A stretch of DNA of 58,317 nt from JBKBII01 sp046299415 (GTDB taxonomy: Bacteria; Pseudomonadota; Gammaproteobacteria; Ectothiorhodospirales; Ectothiorhodospiraceae): contig JBKBII010000012.1 in assembly GCA_046299415.1 (NCBI GenBank), positions 1-58,317 of the forward strand, read 5' to 3'. Position numbers and translations under genes: made by a program. The notes beneath the pieces were generated by a model that saw only the letters and a list, made by a program, of their open reading frames with translations, was not told the DNA's origin and did no database searches. Positions within the stretch are counted from its first letter, which is position 1, and each line of letters starts with the position of its first letter. Below are positions 27,270 through 35,531 of the stretch, one piece after another.

Positions 27270-30184
27270 TCCATCAAAGGCAACGCCGCGCTCACAGACG
27301 CATGCATCGCGAGCCGTACTGACCTGTCGCCTGCATCCCGCTCACCGCCGTCAGAGGCCCCGTCGCTGTCAGCCGATGTGTCGTCACTCGCCATCGGCAA
27401 CGTCACCGTGAAACAGGCCCCATCACCCTCATTACGAACGGTCAATTCTCCCCGCATCCGCAGAACCAGATCCCGCGACACGGACAACCCGAGCCCCGTC
27501 CCCTGACCGCTTTCCTTAGTCGTAAAAAAGGCTTCAAAGATACGCGGCAAGACCCATGCGGGCACACCGCCACCCTGATCGACGACCTCGAGCACCCAAG
27601 CGCCGGTAGGCGTCACCTGCGACCGTAACGTGATGACAGCTTCGCGCGGCAAATCACCCGATTTACTCCGACACGTCTCGATCGCATCGATCGCATTGGT
27701 CAACAAATTCACCAAAACCTGTTCAAGCTGAACGACGGACCCCCGAATTCGAACATCACCAGCCTCGATCTGTCGTTCGATCCGAACAGCAGCCTGCCGC
27801 AAGCGCTCACCCACCAAAAGCAGCGCTCCCTCGATCGCCACCGCCGGCGCAAATGTTTGATCGGAGCGTTCGGACCGCCGCCCGTAGCTGCGCAGCAGTT
27901 CGATGATTTTCGATATTCGGTCGACCTGATCGGCAATCCGCTCGAACTTGCCTTGGATCCGTCCTTGATCGACAGGCATCGCAGCGCGCAACGTCGCAAG
28001 AGCGTTTGTCGTCGCCAACCTGATGACATTCAGCGGTTGATTGATTTCGTGCCCAATGCCGACTGCCAACTCTCCGATTTCGCTCAAGCGCGCCGCATGG
28101 AAAAGCTGATTCTGCGCGTCTCGAAGCTCCGTATTGTCGCGCCCGACGATCTGATACTCCTCGACACGCCCATGGACATCACGAAACGCTCGAATCGACC
28201 AATGGACCCACCGTATCTCCTTTCCGGGCGACAACAGCCGCACCTCCAGCGATCGGCACGGTTCATCCATCGAACAGCTTTCGGCTTCACGTCGAAACTT
28301 TTCGCGGTCCGAGTCGCATAAAAAATCCAAGAATCGGCGCGCTCCAAGACTCTCGAGAGCGCCCGAAAAATAGCTTGAAAACATGCTATTGAAGAATCTC
28401 AGTGAAAAGTCGGCGTACAACACCGCGATCATCGCCGGCGCGTTCTCCACGACGTCCCGATAAAGATCCTCGGTCGCCCGCTGTCGCATTTCGGCTTCCT
28501 TGCGATCCGAAATATCCAGCCACACGCCGACCACCTCCATCGCGCCGGAGTCGTCGCGACGCTCAAGACAACTGGACTCTTCCTGCACCCAGCACCAACC
28601 GCGTGCCGGCACGCGAACCCGATACTCTGCGGAAAAAATCCCCCGCTTCCGGAGCGAATGCGATCGTGCCCTCAACACAGGCCAGTCCGCCGGATGCACA
28701 CGTTCATGGAACACGCCCGCGCACGACATCGATGTCGCAGCCATTCCAAACAACCGCTCGCCACTCGCACTGATGTAGTGATAGCGCACCACATCGCCGT
28801 CGAGCGATTGACTGAACAACGCGATCGGAGCCTGGCCCACGATCTGATCGAGCTGCTTACGCTCGAGTCGAGCGACACGCTCCCGCTCCTTGACTGCGGT
28901 GATGTCGACCAGCGTTCCGATGACCTCCTCACCCCGACCGGCGTTGTCGGCGATCTTGTCCTGCATTCGCAACAACACCCAGCCACGCGTTCGCCCGTGC
29001 TCACCACCCTCGGCTCCAAGCCAAGGCAAGGCACGCTCGAGAGGTCCCGAGCGCGTCAATGCACGTAGGGCCGGGCGCATCAACCGACGCTGCAGCTCGG
29101 GTCGGACCTGCGGAGCAAACGCAGCGAGAAAGTCACCCAACCCGACGCGCTCGCCTGCATATCCAAGACCAGCCGCGAAAAAAAATGGACCCTCGAAACG
29201 AAACACATTCCGCCCCGGCTCCCACGCCCAACGCGACACACCGCTCAACGACATTGCCGTACCCAGCTCACGCGATAGCCGCCTATGCAACGACTCAAAC
29301 CGCATCACTCGCAACGTCGCAACCAACGTTTCGTTGAATCGCTTCAACGCCGCCCGTGCTTCCCGCCACAACGCCACGATCGGCGCGACTTCTGCAAATT
29401 CCCAAATCAGCACATTCAGCATCGGCAAGCGATCATCATCAGCGACGGCCGAGTCAGCGCCTGAATGTGCAGACATTCCTCCAACACCAAAATCACCCGT
29501 CCCGCCCGGCGCAGAGTCCCCATCCATCGGAACCTGATACGCGATGGCGCCCGAACACCGCCGAAGGCGCAAGACTCTTGCTAAATCACCGTCAGGTGCC
29601 GATAGGTTCGCACCACCCGAATGCACCGGCTCTGAGACAGCCTGTTCAGCCCAACCGCCCTGACCACGATCCGCGGCGCGGTCATCATCGACGTCGCGCC
29701 ACTCGCTCACGCCTGAATTTGCTCCGGAGAACGGCTCCCCCAAATCGCGCAGCGCCCGAAGATCATCGTGCTCCGAGCAATCAACCGATCCATCAGCGAC
29801 CTCATTGGTGCCCGGCGTTACGATCGGACGCCACAACACCAGACACTCGCGTGGCATGTGCTCGAGCGCTGAAGAGTCCATCGACCACGGCGCCCGCTCA
29901 TCCATCAACGCCTGCAAAGCGGGCGATACGGACGACCACACCGCCCGCGAACGCCAGGTCAAGGCCGAAACGACCTCGGCATCACGCAGGATCCCCGCCG
30001 ACTCCGCCCGAGTCGCAACCCGACCTTCCGCATGAATCAAAGCACGCGCACCCAAAGACAATCCCGCTGCCTCGATGATCGCAGTCAACCGGTCCGCCAA
30101 GCCGTCGTGACCCGAGCGCAAACCCCGCAGCAATTGCTGCGTGGCCTGATCAAGCACCTTCGAACAAACATCTTCCGTGCTCAT
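27266..30184 (-). CDS. Soluble multi-PAS sensor histidine kinase
   Basis: A 972-residue kinase without a clear membrane helix, so probably cytoplasmic. Start ATG 30184 has CGGAG upstream. Domains: a GAF-like N-terminus (about 1-300) interrupted by a low-complexity acidic/Gly/Ser insert of roughly 100 residues; PAS at about 315-430; PAS/PAC at 445-570 (GVWLDISDRKEAE); PAS/PAC at 570-690 (IVGRDNTELRDAQ); HisKA with H-box GIGHEINQPLNVIRL near 720; and HATPase with LVNLLTNAIDAIE, VVDQGGGVP, FEAFFTTKE and GQGTGLGLSVSRD. The H-box type (GHEINQPL) is that of NtrB/FixL-like kinases, which often pair with FixJ-type regulators such as the one downstream. The signal is unknown. Confidence 0.92.
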   Translation of the reverse strand: MSTEDVCSKVLDQATQQLLRGLRSGHDGLADRLTAIIEAAGLSLGARALIHAEGRVATRAESAGILRDAEVVSALTWRSRAVWSSVSPALQALMDERAPWSMDSSALEHMPRECLVLWRPIVTPGTNEVADGSVDCSEHDDLRALRDLGEPFSGANSGVSEWRDVDDDRAADRGQGGWAEQAVSEPVHSGGANLSAPDGDLARVLRLRRCSGAIAYQVPMDGDSAPGGTGDFGVGGMSAHSGADSAVADDDRLPMLNVLIWEFAEVAPIVALWREARAALKRFNETLVATLRVMRFESLHRRLSRELGTAMSLSGVSRWAWEPGRNVFRFEGPFFFAAGLGYAGERVGLGDFLAAFAPQVRPELQRRLMRPALRALTRSGPLERALPWLGAEGGEHGRTRGWVLLRMQDKIADNAGRGEEVIGTLVDITAVKERERVARLERKQLDQIVGQAPIALFSQSLDGDVVRYHYISASGERLFGMAATSMSCAGVFHERVHPADWPVLRARSHSLRKRGIFSAEYRVRVPARGWCWVQEESSCLERRDDSGAMEVVGVWLDISDRKEAEMRQRATEDLYRDVVENAPAMIAVLYADFSLRFFNSMFSSYFSGALESLGARRFLDFLCDSDREKFRREAESCSMDEPCRSLEVRLLSPGKEIRWVHWSIRAFRDVHGRVEEYQIVGRDNTELRDAQNQLFHAARLSEIGELAVGIGHEINQPLNVIRLATTNALATLRAAMPVDQGRIQGKFERIADQVDRISKIIELLRSYGRRSERSDQTFAPAVAIEGALLLVGERLRQAAVRIERQIEAGDVRIRGSVVQLEQVLVNLLTNAIDAIETCRSKSGDLPREAVITLRSQVTPTGAWVLEVVDQGGGVPAWVLPRIFEAFFTTKESGQGTGLGLSVSRDLVLRMRGELTVRNEGDGACFTVTLPMASDDTSADSDGASDGGERDAGDRSVRLAMHASVSAALPLME

Positions 30185-30624
30185 CCAGGACTCCGAGCCA
30201 CCTCTCACCAATCCGAAAACGAATCCAATTTTTGGAGCCCCGAACCGCGTGCTCCCGAGACGACACCTCCGCGCGCCATCACGAGACGGCGCCGATCAAC
30301 CCACAGCATTCTCGTCCGTACCGAATACAAACAACTCTCCCGCCTTCCAGAGTAATCGAACGCGCATCCAGCGACCCACCCACGCGCATCGCGCATCGCG
30401 CATCGCGCATCATGGCCAGATCGCTCTCAACGCACTCCGAAGCCACCCAGGAAAGCAAAAGCCATCACCCAGACGTCGTAGCATGAAACCGCGGATTCAG
30501 CGCGCGCGAACGATCCCCTTCGGCTGCACCTGCTCGTTTGGCCACCCGCCGGCCGAGCAAAACGAGCCCCAAAGATCACCGCCCGCTGATCCCTGTTTGT
30601 TGGCTCCAAGCAACATTCACCGAA
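30185..30624. other. Intergenic region between the C39 peptidase and kinase genes
   Basis: About 440 bases, with no supported gene. It contains a four-copy heptamer repeat (30384-30411, listed separately). No clear terminator was seen, so read-through from the exporter operon into the kinase gene is possible. Confidence 0.4.
30384..30411. repeat. Tandem heptamer repeat, four copies of GCGCATC
   Basis: Four perfect head-to-tail copies of the 7-bp unit GCGCATC lie between the C39 peptidase and kinase genes. A near-identical array (GCGAATC, four copies) occurs at 57798-57825. The function is unknown; copy number could vary by slippage. Confidence 0.9.
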
Positions 30625-31254
30625 CTAAAAATATCGATGCCAATGGTGTGACAGCGGCGACGCGGAGGACACCGCCCGGACCATCAGGGTCGCCTCATCC
30701 AGCGGCAACCAATCGGCCCCCGAGGGGGCCACATAAAGTACCCGGCCTTCGCCCGATGCATCACAAAAAAACTTGCGGAAACGACCCACCGGCCAGAAGC
30801 GGTTGCCTCGCGCGGGATCCACCACCAATACATGACCCGAGCCCCAACCGCGCAACACGACAAAGTGCCCGGACGACGGCCCACGACCACGAGAACGCCA
30901 ATGCACGACAGCCGGGCGATCAACCATAAACAAGTCATCGATACTCAACGCATACGCGTGAGCAAGATAACCCCGAGCCACGGCACAGGCCTGAAGATCC
31001 GCCAAGCTCGCTTCCTGATCCTCCCCGGTCGCCGCCAAAATATCCGCGAGCAACGGTGCTGCGGGACGATCACCGCCATCGATCGCCCGCAAAAGCATGG
31101 TCAAGGCCGCGGCGCCACACGACACCGGCCCCGTCTGCTCGACCCAACCATCCGTCCGACGCAACACATTCCATCGAATACTGCGCCTGAACGTCGCCCA
31201 GAAACCTTCATCCGTATCAACGACATCCCCACCACCAGCCTCACGTGCACCCAT
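30625..31254 (-). CDS. Standalone C39-family (double-glycine) cysteine peptidase
   Basis: A 209-residue protein made almost only of a peptidase C39 domain. The oxyanion Gln40 and nucleophile Cys46 are in VEQTGPVSCGAAAL, the catalytic His130 in SSGHFVVLRGWG, and Asp146 in VLVVDPARG. C39 peptidases cut after the Gly-Gly of leader peptides. They are normally the N-terminal domain of a peptide-exporting ABC transporter, but here the domain is free, with no transmembrane part. It is the last gene of the minus-strand exporter run. Two genes encoding GG-leader peptides lie at the other end of the operon and are the obvious substrates (inference). The ATG at 31254 is preceded by GAAGAGAG; a GTG three bases upstream is also possible. 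Confidence 0.88.
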   Translation of the reverse strand: MGAREAGGGDVVDTDEGFWATFRRSIRWNVLRRTDGWVEQTGPVSCGAAALTMLLRAIDGGDRPAAPLLADILAATGEDQEASLADLQACAVARGYLAHAYALSIDDLFMVDRPAVVHWRSRGRGPSSGHFVVLRGWGSGHVLVVDPARGNRFWPVGRFRKFFCDASGEGRVLYVAPSGADWLPLDEATLMVRAVSSASPLSHHWHRYF

Positions 31255-31467
31255 CACCGCGTCTCTCTTCTTGACCTCAGATAATCATCTGACACTCAGA
31301 CTTTCGCACGAGGCCGCAACTCCTGAAACGCCCGGCAATGGGGCACAGGCACCAGGCTACGGGCTCCGGAGTGAGTCGTCACCAAGCCACGCACTCGACC
31401 GCCACGCCTCGATGAACCCTGTTCCATTACCGATCAACGCTCCGACAAGCGCCTCTAAAGCCAAAGC

Positions 31468-32139
31468 TCACGCGCCGTAGCCGAACAACCGCTGAAACAT
31501 CGCGCCAACGAGCAACAACGCCACCAGCGCGAATGCCACCACCACAGCCGTCCGACCCAACGCCAAGCCAACCCGTACACGCAGCAACACCCCCAAACCC
31601 ACCAGACTCGCAAGCGTTGCCGGAATCGCCAATCCCGGAACTGATCCAAACGCAAACGGCAACATCACGATCACGGTCCCGATTTGCATCGAACCCCAAT
31701 CGATGTCTGCACCACAAAGACCCCGTGCACCCGCCCACATGGCCGCCGCCAAAACCACGACCAAAACCAGCAACGTCGTCGATGTCTCGATCAACCGAGC
31801 CCAAAACGCCTCATCGGTCACCCACACATGCACGATGCTGTTCACAGCGACGATCGAGACGAACGCCATTACCGCGCTCAACATCATCGCCGGACTCGGC
31901 CGAACGGCTCGCAACGTCCTCAAGGGCGCCATCGCCCAACCGCGCATCACACCGCCCAACGATTCATCGATCGCATCCCCCACGCGCTGATCCGCATCGC
32001 CTTCGGTTCGTTCACCCTCGCGCCTCCCATTCGACGACGCCGCAACCTGCGATGACACCGCTCTTGCAGCCGCCGCGCCACCATCGCCATCGCCATCGCC
32101 ATCGCCATCGCCGTAGCCATCGTGCACAGGATCAGTCAT
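31468..32139 (-). CDS. Yip1-like five-helix membrane protein of the exporter operon
   Basis: A 223-residue protein. ATG 32139 overlaps the permease stop by eight bases, so it is translationally coupled. Residues 6-20 are a Gly-Asp tract encoded by a hexanucleotide repeat. About 60 polar residues follow, then five hydrophobic helices (about 84-105, 120-137, 152-170, 171-188, 197-214), with PLRTLRAVRPSPAM just before the first, as in Yip1-domain proteins. In Bacillus subtilis the Yip1-type YknW works with YknX (MFP), YknY (ATPase) and YknZ (permease). The same partner set is encoded immediately upstream here, so it is probably the fourth transporter component. The Yip1 assignment rests on topology and context. 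Confidence 0.75.
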   Translation of the reverse strand: MTDPVHDGYGDGDGDGDGDGGAAAARAVSSQVAASSNGRREGERTEGDADQRVGDAIDESLGGVMRGWAMAPLRTLRAVRPSPAMMLSAVMAFVSIVAVNSIVHVWVTDEAFWARLIETSTTLLVLVVVLAAAMWAGARGLCGADIDWGSMQIGTVIVMLPFAFGSVPGLAIPATLASLVGLGVLLRVRVGLALGRTAVVVAFALVALLLVGAMFQRLFGYGA

Positions 32140-33349
32140 AACGTAGCGCCTCCATCGGCGACAAAGACGCCGCCTTATGTGCTGGGTAATAGCCGAAAAA
32201 ACCACCAATCAAAGCCGCAAACAGCAACGTTCCCGCGATCGTGTCGACCCGGACCGCACTCGTCCACGGCAACACCAAATTCATCAAAGACACACTCACC
32301 GCAGCCACAACGATGCCCACCACCGCGCCAATCAACGTGATCATTGCGGCCTCCGAAATGAACTGGCGACGAATCTGTAACGCATTCGCACCCACTGCGC
32401 GACGAATTCCGATTTCACCGATGCGCTCCGAAACCGACGCCAGCATCACGTTCATCACACCAATACCACCGACCACCAACGAAACCCCCGCAATCGCGAC
32501 CAGCGTCCACGTCAACGCGTCAACAACCCGACCCGCCAAACCCGCAATCTGCCCCAGATCGGTCACCGTGTACTGCGGCCCGCGGTGCGCCAGCGCCGCG
32601 TTACGCGTCAGCAAATACAACTCCAGCCCCTGGCGGACGGCACTCTTCTGCTCACTGGACACCGGATCGACAAACACAAACTGCACGTGCGAAATGCCGG
32701 CGAGATCGCGCTGAACAAACGTCACCGGAGCGAACAGATCGTTGTCGTGCCCCTGTCCCAACGCCGCATCTTCCTGCCGCGTCAGCACGCCGATCACCTC
32801 GACCGAACGTCCATCAAAGCGCAAGCTCCGTCCCACCGCCGGTCGGTTCGCAAACACCCGCTCGGCCAATTCAGCGCCAAGGACCGCCACCGGCACACCC
32901 GAGCGCAGATCCGCAGCGTTGAACAATCGCCCTTCGCGCAACTCGAGACCGCGAATCGCGAAATAATCGGGATCGGTCCCGACCGCGCTGGCGACCGCCG
33001 AACGATCGCCTGCGCGGGCCTCTCCACGCATCTGCACCACGGGCGCCACACGCGCGACGCCCGGCACTTCTGCGCGGATACGTTCAGCATCCCGAACCGA
33101 CAAACTTTCAGTAATCAAAGGATTCAGGAACGTCGTCGGATCCTGGGTATTTCCGGGTGTCACGATCAGCAGATCGGCGCCCAATACCGAAACCTGCCCC
33201 TCGATATAGCCCTTTGCACCAAAGCCGATCGCAAGCAGCGTGACCACGGCCCAGATCCCGACCGCGATACCCAGAACGGTCAGGACCGAGCGCGCCTTGT
33301 GCTCACGCAGTAAATCCAACGCATCGACGACCACTCGCAGCGGATTCAC
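32132..33349 (-). CDS. MacB/FtsX-type ABC transporter permease
   Basis: A 405-residue permease with the MacB topology: N-terminal helix (ARSVLTVLGIAVGIWAVVTLLAIGFG), a large periplasmic MacB_PCD domain (about 50-275, with GADLLIVTPGNTQDP and AVLGAELAERVFAN), then three helices of an FtsX domain (LVVGGIGVMNVMLASVSERI and the GIRRAVGANALQIRRQFISE coupling region). Unlike MacB, the ATPase is a separate gene, as in YknYZ or LolCDE. Mechanotransmission transporters of this type push substrates from the periplasm through TolC rather than across the inner membrane. The GTG at 33349 overlaps the ATPase stop (GTGA); a GTG at 33361 is an alternative. Confidence 0.93.
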   Translation of the reverse strand: MNPLRVVVDALDLLREHKARSVLTVLGIAVGIWAVVTLLAIGFGAKGYIEGQVSVLGADLLIVTPGNTQDPTTFLNPLITESLSVRDAERIRAEVPGVARVAPVVQMRGEARAGDRSAVASAVGTDPDYFAIRGLELREGRLFNAADLRSGVPVAVLGAELAERVFANRPAVGRSLRFDGRSVEVIGVLTRQEDAALGQGHDNDLFAPVTFVQRDLAGISHVQFVFVDPVSSEQKSAVRQGLELYLLTRNAALAHRGPQYTVTDLGQIAGLAGRVVDALTWTLVAIAGVSLVVGGIGVMNVMLASVSERIGEIGIRRAVGANALQIRRQFISEAAMITLIGAVVGIVVAAVSVSLMNLVLPWTSAVRVDTIAGTLLFAALIGGFFGYYPAHKAASLSPMEALRYD

Positions 33350-34317
33350 GACGACCCCCACCCGGACAAACTCAATACACGCGCTGCACCGATGGCCTCA
33401 AATGACGACTGCGACGATCCCATGCCGTCGCCAGACGATCGCACGGCGACGGGGCGATCCACACTTAAAGCCTCGGCGCCGCGATGCAAGTCACGCAGCG
33501 GCGCCGCAACCGACTCGACCGCCAGCGATCCACACGTGCGAGGCCCCGTCTCCTCGTTAACCGCCGACTCCAAACAAGGCCGCGCAGTTGGTGAAATCGG
33601 CGTCAATACACCGTCACCCAACACAAAACGCTCTGGCGCCTCGCGGGCAAGGTTGTGATCATGCGTGACCAGAATCACTGCCGTATCGGAATTGCGGCGG
33701 CGCAACTGATGGATCAAGTGCATCACCTCACGGCCCGTCTCCGGATCAAGGTTCCCGGTCGGCTCATCGAGCAACAGGATTCGCGGCTGCGCGGCCAATG
33801 CACGGGCGATTGCCACGCGCTGCTGCTGTCCACCGGAGAGCTGCCGTGGTCGATGATCCGCATGCTGCTCGAGGCCCACCTGCTTCAATGCCTGAATCGC
33901 GCGATCGCGACACTGTGCGGGCGTCAAATCTTCGCGATAGGTCAACGGCAGTTCGACGTTACGCAAAGCGCTCATACGATCGAGCAAATGAAAACGCTGA
34001 AACACAAAACCCAGCGTGCGACCACGAAACCGAGCCAACGCCGAATCATCGAGATCATGGATGTCCGTACCATCAACGATCACACGTCCACGATCCGGGC
34101 GCTCGAGACAGCCGAGAATATGCAGCAAAGTCGACTTTCCCGAACCCGACGGACCCACGATCGACAGATACGCGCCTCGACGAACGCTCACACAGGCACC
34201 ACGCAACGGCTCGATACGGTGGCCGCCGACCGTGAAACCCTTGTAAATGTCGATCAGCTCAAGCGCGGCAACCTCACGCCCAAGTTCCGATTTACGTTCG
34301 CGCTGGACATCACTCAC
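33346..34317 (-). CDS. ABC transporter ATPase, MacB/LolD class, with C-terminal extension
   Basis: A 323-residue ATPase powering the adjacent permease. Walker A is GPSGSGKST (55-63), the Q-loop VFQRFHLL near 105, signature LSGGQQQR (160-167), Walker B ILLLDEPT (180-187) and switch His in VTHDHNL near 219. The catalytic core ends near residue 240. The last 80 or so residues are Arg/Ser/Ala-rich and not part of the LolD/MacB fold, which is odd for this family (usual length about 225-250). The start ATG lies inside the end of the membrane fusion protein gene, an 8-base overlap. Confidence 0.94.
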   Translation of the reverse strand: MSDVQRERKSELGREVAALELIDIYKGFTVGGHRIEPLRGACVSVRRGAYLSIVGPSGSGKSTLLHILGCLERPDRGRVIVDGTDIHDLDDSALARFRGRTLGFVFQRFHLLDRMSALRNVELPLTYREDLTPAQCRDRAIQALKQVGLEQHADHRPRQLSGGQQQRVAIARALAAQPRILLLDEPTGNLDPETGREVMHLIHQLRRRNSDTAVILVTHDHNLAREAPERFVLGDGVLTPISPTARPCLESAVNEETGPRTCGSLAVESVAAPLRDLHRGAEALSVDRPVAVRSSGDGMGSSQSSFEAIGAARVLSLSGWGSS

Positions 34318-35503
34318 GCATCAATACCCGCACGTCGTCATCGAACGGCCACGTTGAATCAAGCGCGACGAACTCATCATCCTGCTCGCCGAGGTTGACG
34401 CCGACGGGCTGAATGCTGCGATCGGGCATGCGTACCCAGACCACGGCGCGACCCTCCGCGCGCAGACGATCGAGCACCAGTTGCTCACGTCGCTGAATGT
34501 CCTCACTCGGTCGATACAACAGCGCCCGCAAAGGAATAACCCGTGTTTCCGGCAAAGCCCCGGTATCCACACGGGCCTGCACTGACATGCCCGGCAATAG
34601 CACCGCAGCCGTCGGCTCGACTCCGACGATCACCTCATAATTCGTGGCTCCACTGCGGCGCTGACCGCCCGCATGAACCCGCGTTACTGTCCCCTCGAAT
34701 GTCCGCCCCGGATGGGCATCGACCTGAAAACGCACCCTTTGCCCGCGTGACAACCGACCGATGTCGATCTCGCTGACGTCGAGCACCAACTCGAGCCGCC
34801 CGAGATCCGGCGCAATCGTGAACAGCGGCTCACTCGAACCCCGCACCACAGGCTGCCCCGGAGTCGCGAAGACATTCAAAAGCTCCCCAGACACCGGCGC
34901 ACGAATCCAGGTTTGGTCAAGACCGTCGGCCGCACGATCACGGCGCACTCTCGCCTGCTCGATCTGCGCGTCGACCACGCGCAACTGCGCCTCGAGCTCA
35001 TCGAACGCAACCCGCGCCTGATCGCGCTCATCCCGAGGAATCAGCTGCTCGCGATACAAACGCGCGGCTCGATCCCGCTCCTGGGCAGCGCGCGCATGGC
35101 GCACGCGCAACGCACTCCGTTCCGCCTCCGCAGCCAGTAGAGCTGCCTCGGCCTCATCCAGAGCCGCCTGAGCCTCCGTCGCATCAAGTCGAAAGACCCA
35201 GTCTCCAGCCTCGACACGCCCGCCCTCAAGCGCCTCCGGCGACAACCGCACAACCACCCCGGTGCCCTCCGGATACACCGACTGCTGACCCTGCGCGCGC
35301 AGCACCCCCTGAGCCCGAACCTCAACGACGATTTCACGAAAATCCACCGGCACCGCCTGCACGCCATCGGGCAACCGTTGTGCAGGCTCGACGTTGAGCA
35401 CCACCAAACCCAAACCGCCAAGCACGAGCCCCGCTAACAAAGCGCGCCGCCGGAAGCGTTTGCTATCGACCGCTCGATTGGATGACGACTCGAATTGATT
35501 CAT
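34310..35503 (-). CDS. Periplasmic membrane fusion (adaptor) protein, HlyD/MacA family
   Basis: A 397-residue adaptor. ATG 35503 was chosen for the AGGGGT SD; a longer frame starting at 35548 would overlap tolC. A single N-terminal anchor helix (about 18-40, LLAGLVLGGLGLVVLNV) is followed by a split biotinyl-lipoyl domain, a coiled-coil hairpin rich in Ala/Glu/Arg (about 120-205), then LDQTWIRAPVSGELLNVFATPGQ, the second lipoyl half, and beta-barrel and membrane-proximal domains (LLPGMSVQARVDTG). The set is typical of MacA/YknX. It would bridge the FtsX-type permease to the TolC-like channel encoded just upstream. Confidence 0.93.
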   Translation of the reverse strand: MNQFESSSNRAVDSKRFRRRALLAGLVLGGLGLVVLNVEPAQRLPDGVQAVPVDFREIVVEVRAQGVLRAQGQQSVYPEGTGVVVRLSPEALEGGRVEAGDWVFRLDATEAQAALDEAEAALLAAEAERSALRVRHARAAQERDRAARLYREQLIPRDERDQARVAFDELEAQLRVVDAQIEQARVRRDRAADGLDQTWIRAPVSGELLNVFATPGQPVVRGSSEPLFTIAPDLGRLELVLDVSEIDIGRLSRGQRVRFQVDAHPGRTFEGTVTRVHAGGQRRSGATNYEVIVGVEPTAAVLLPGMSVQARVDTGALPETRVIPLRALLYRPSEDIQRREQLVLDRLRAEGRAVVWVRMPDRSIQPVGVNLGEQDDEFVALDSTWPFDDDVRVLMRE

Positions 35504-35531
35504 ATGTACCCCTGTACCCCGCACGCGCCGA

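Noticed and set aside
30384..30411. CRISPR-like direct repeats
   Set aside because: The units are 7 bp and directly adjacent with no spacers, so this is a simple tandem repeat.
31533..32141. 202-codon plus-strand frame over the Yip1-like gene
   Set aside because: Pro/Arg/His-rich shadow of a GC-rich minus-strand gene; no motifs.
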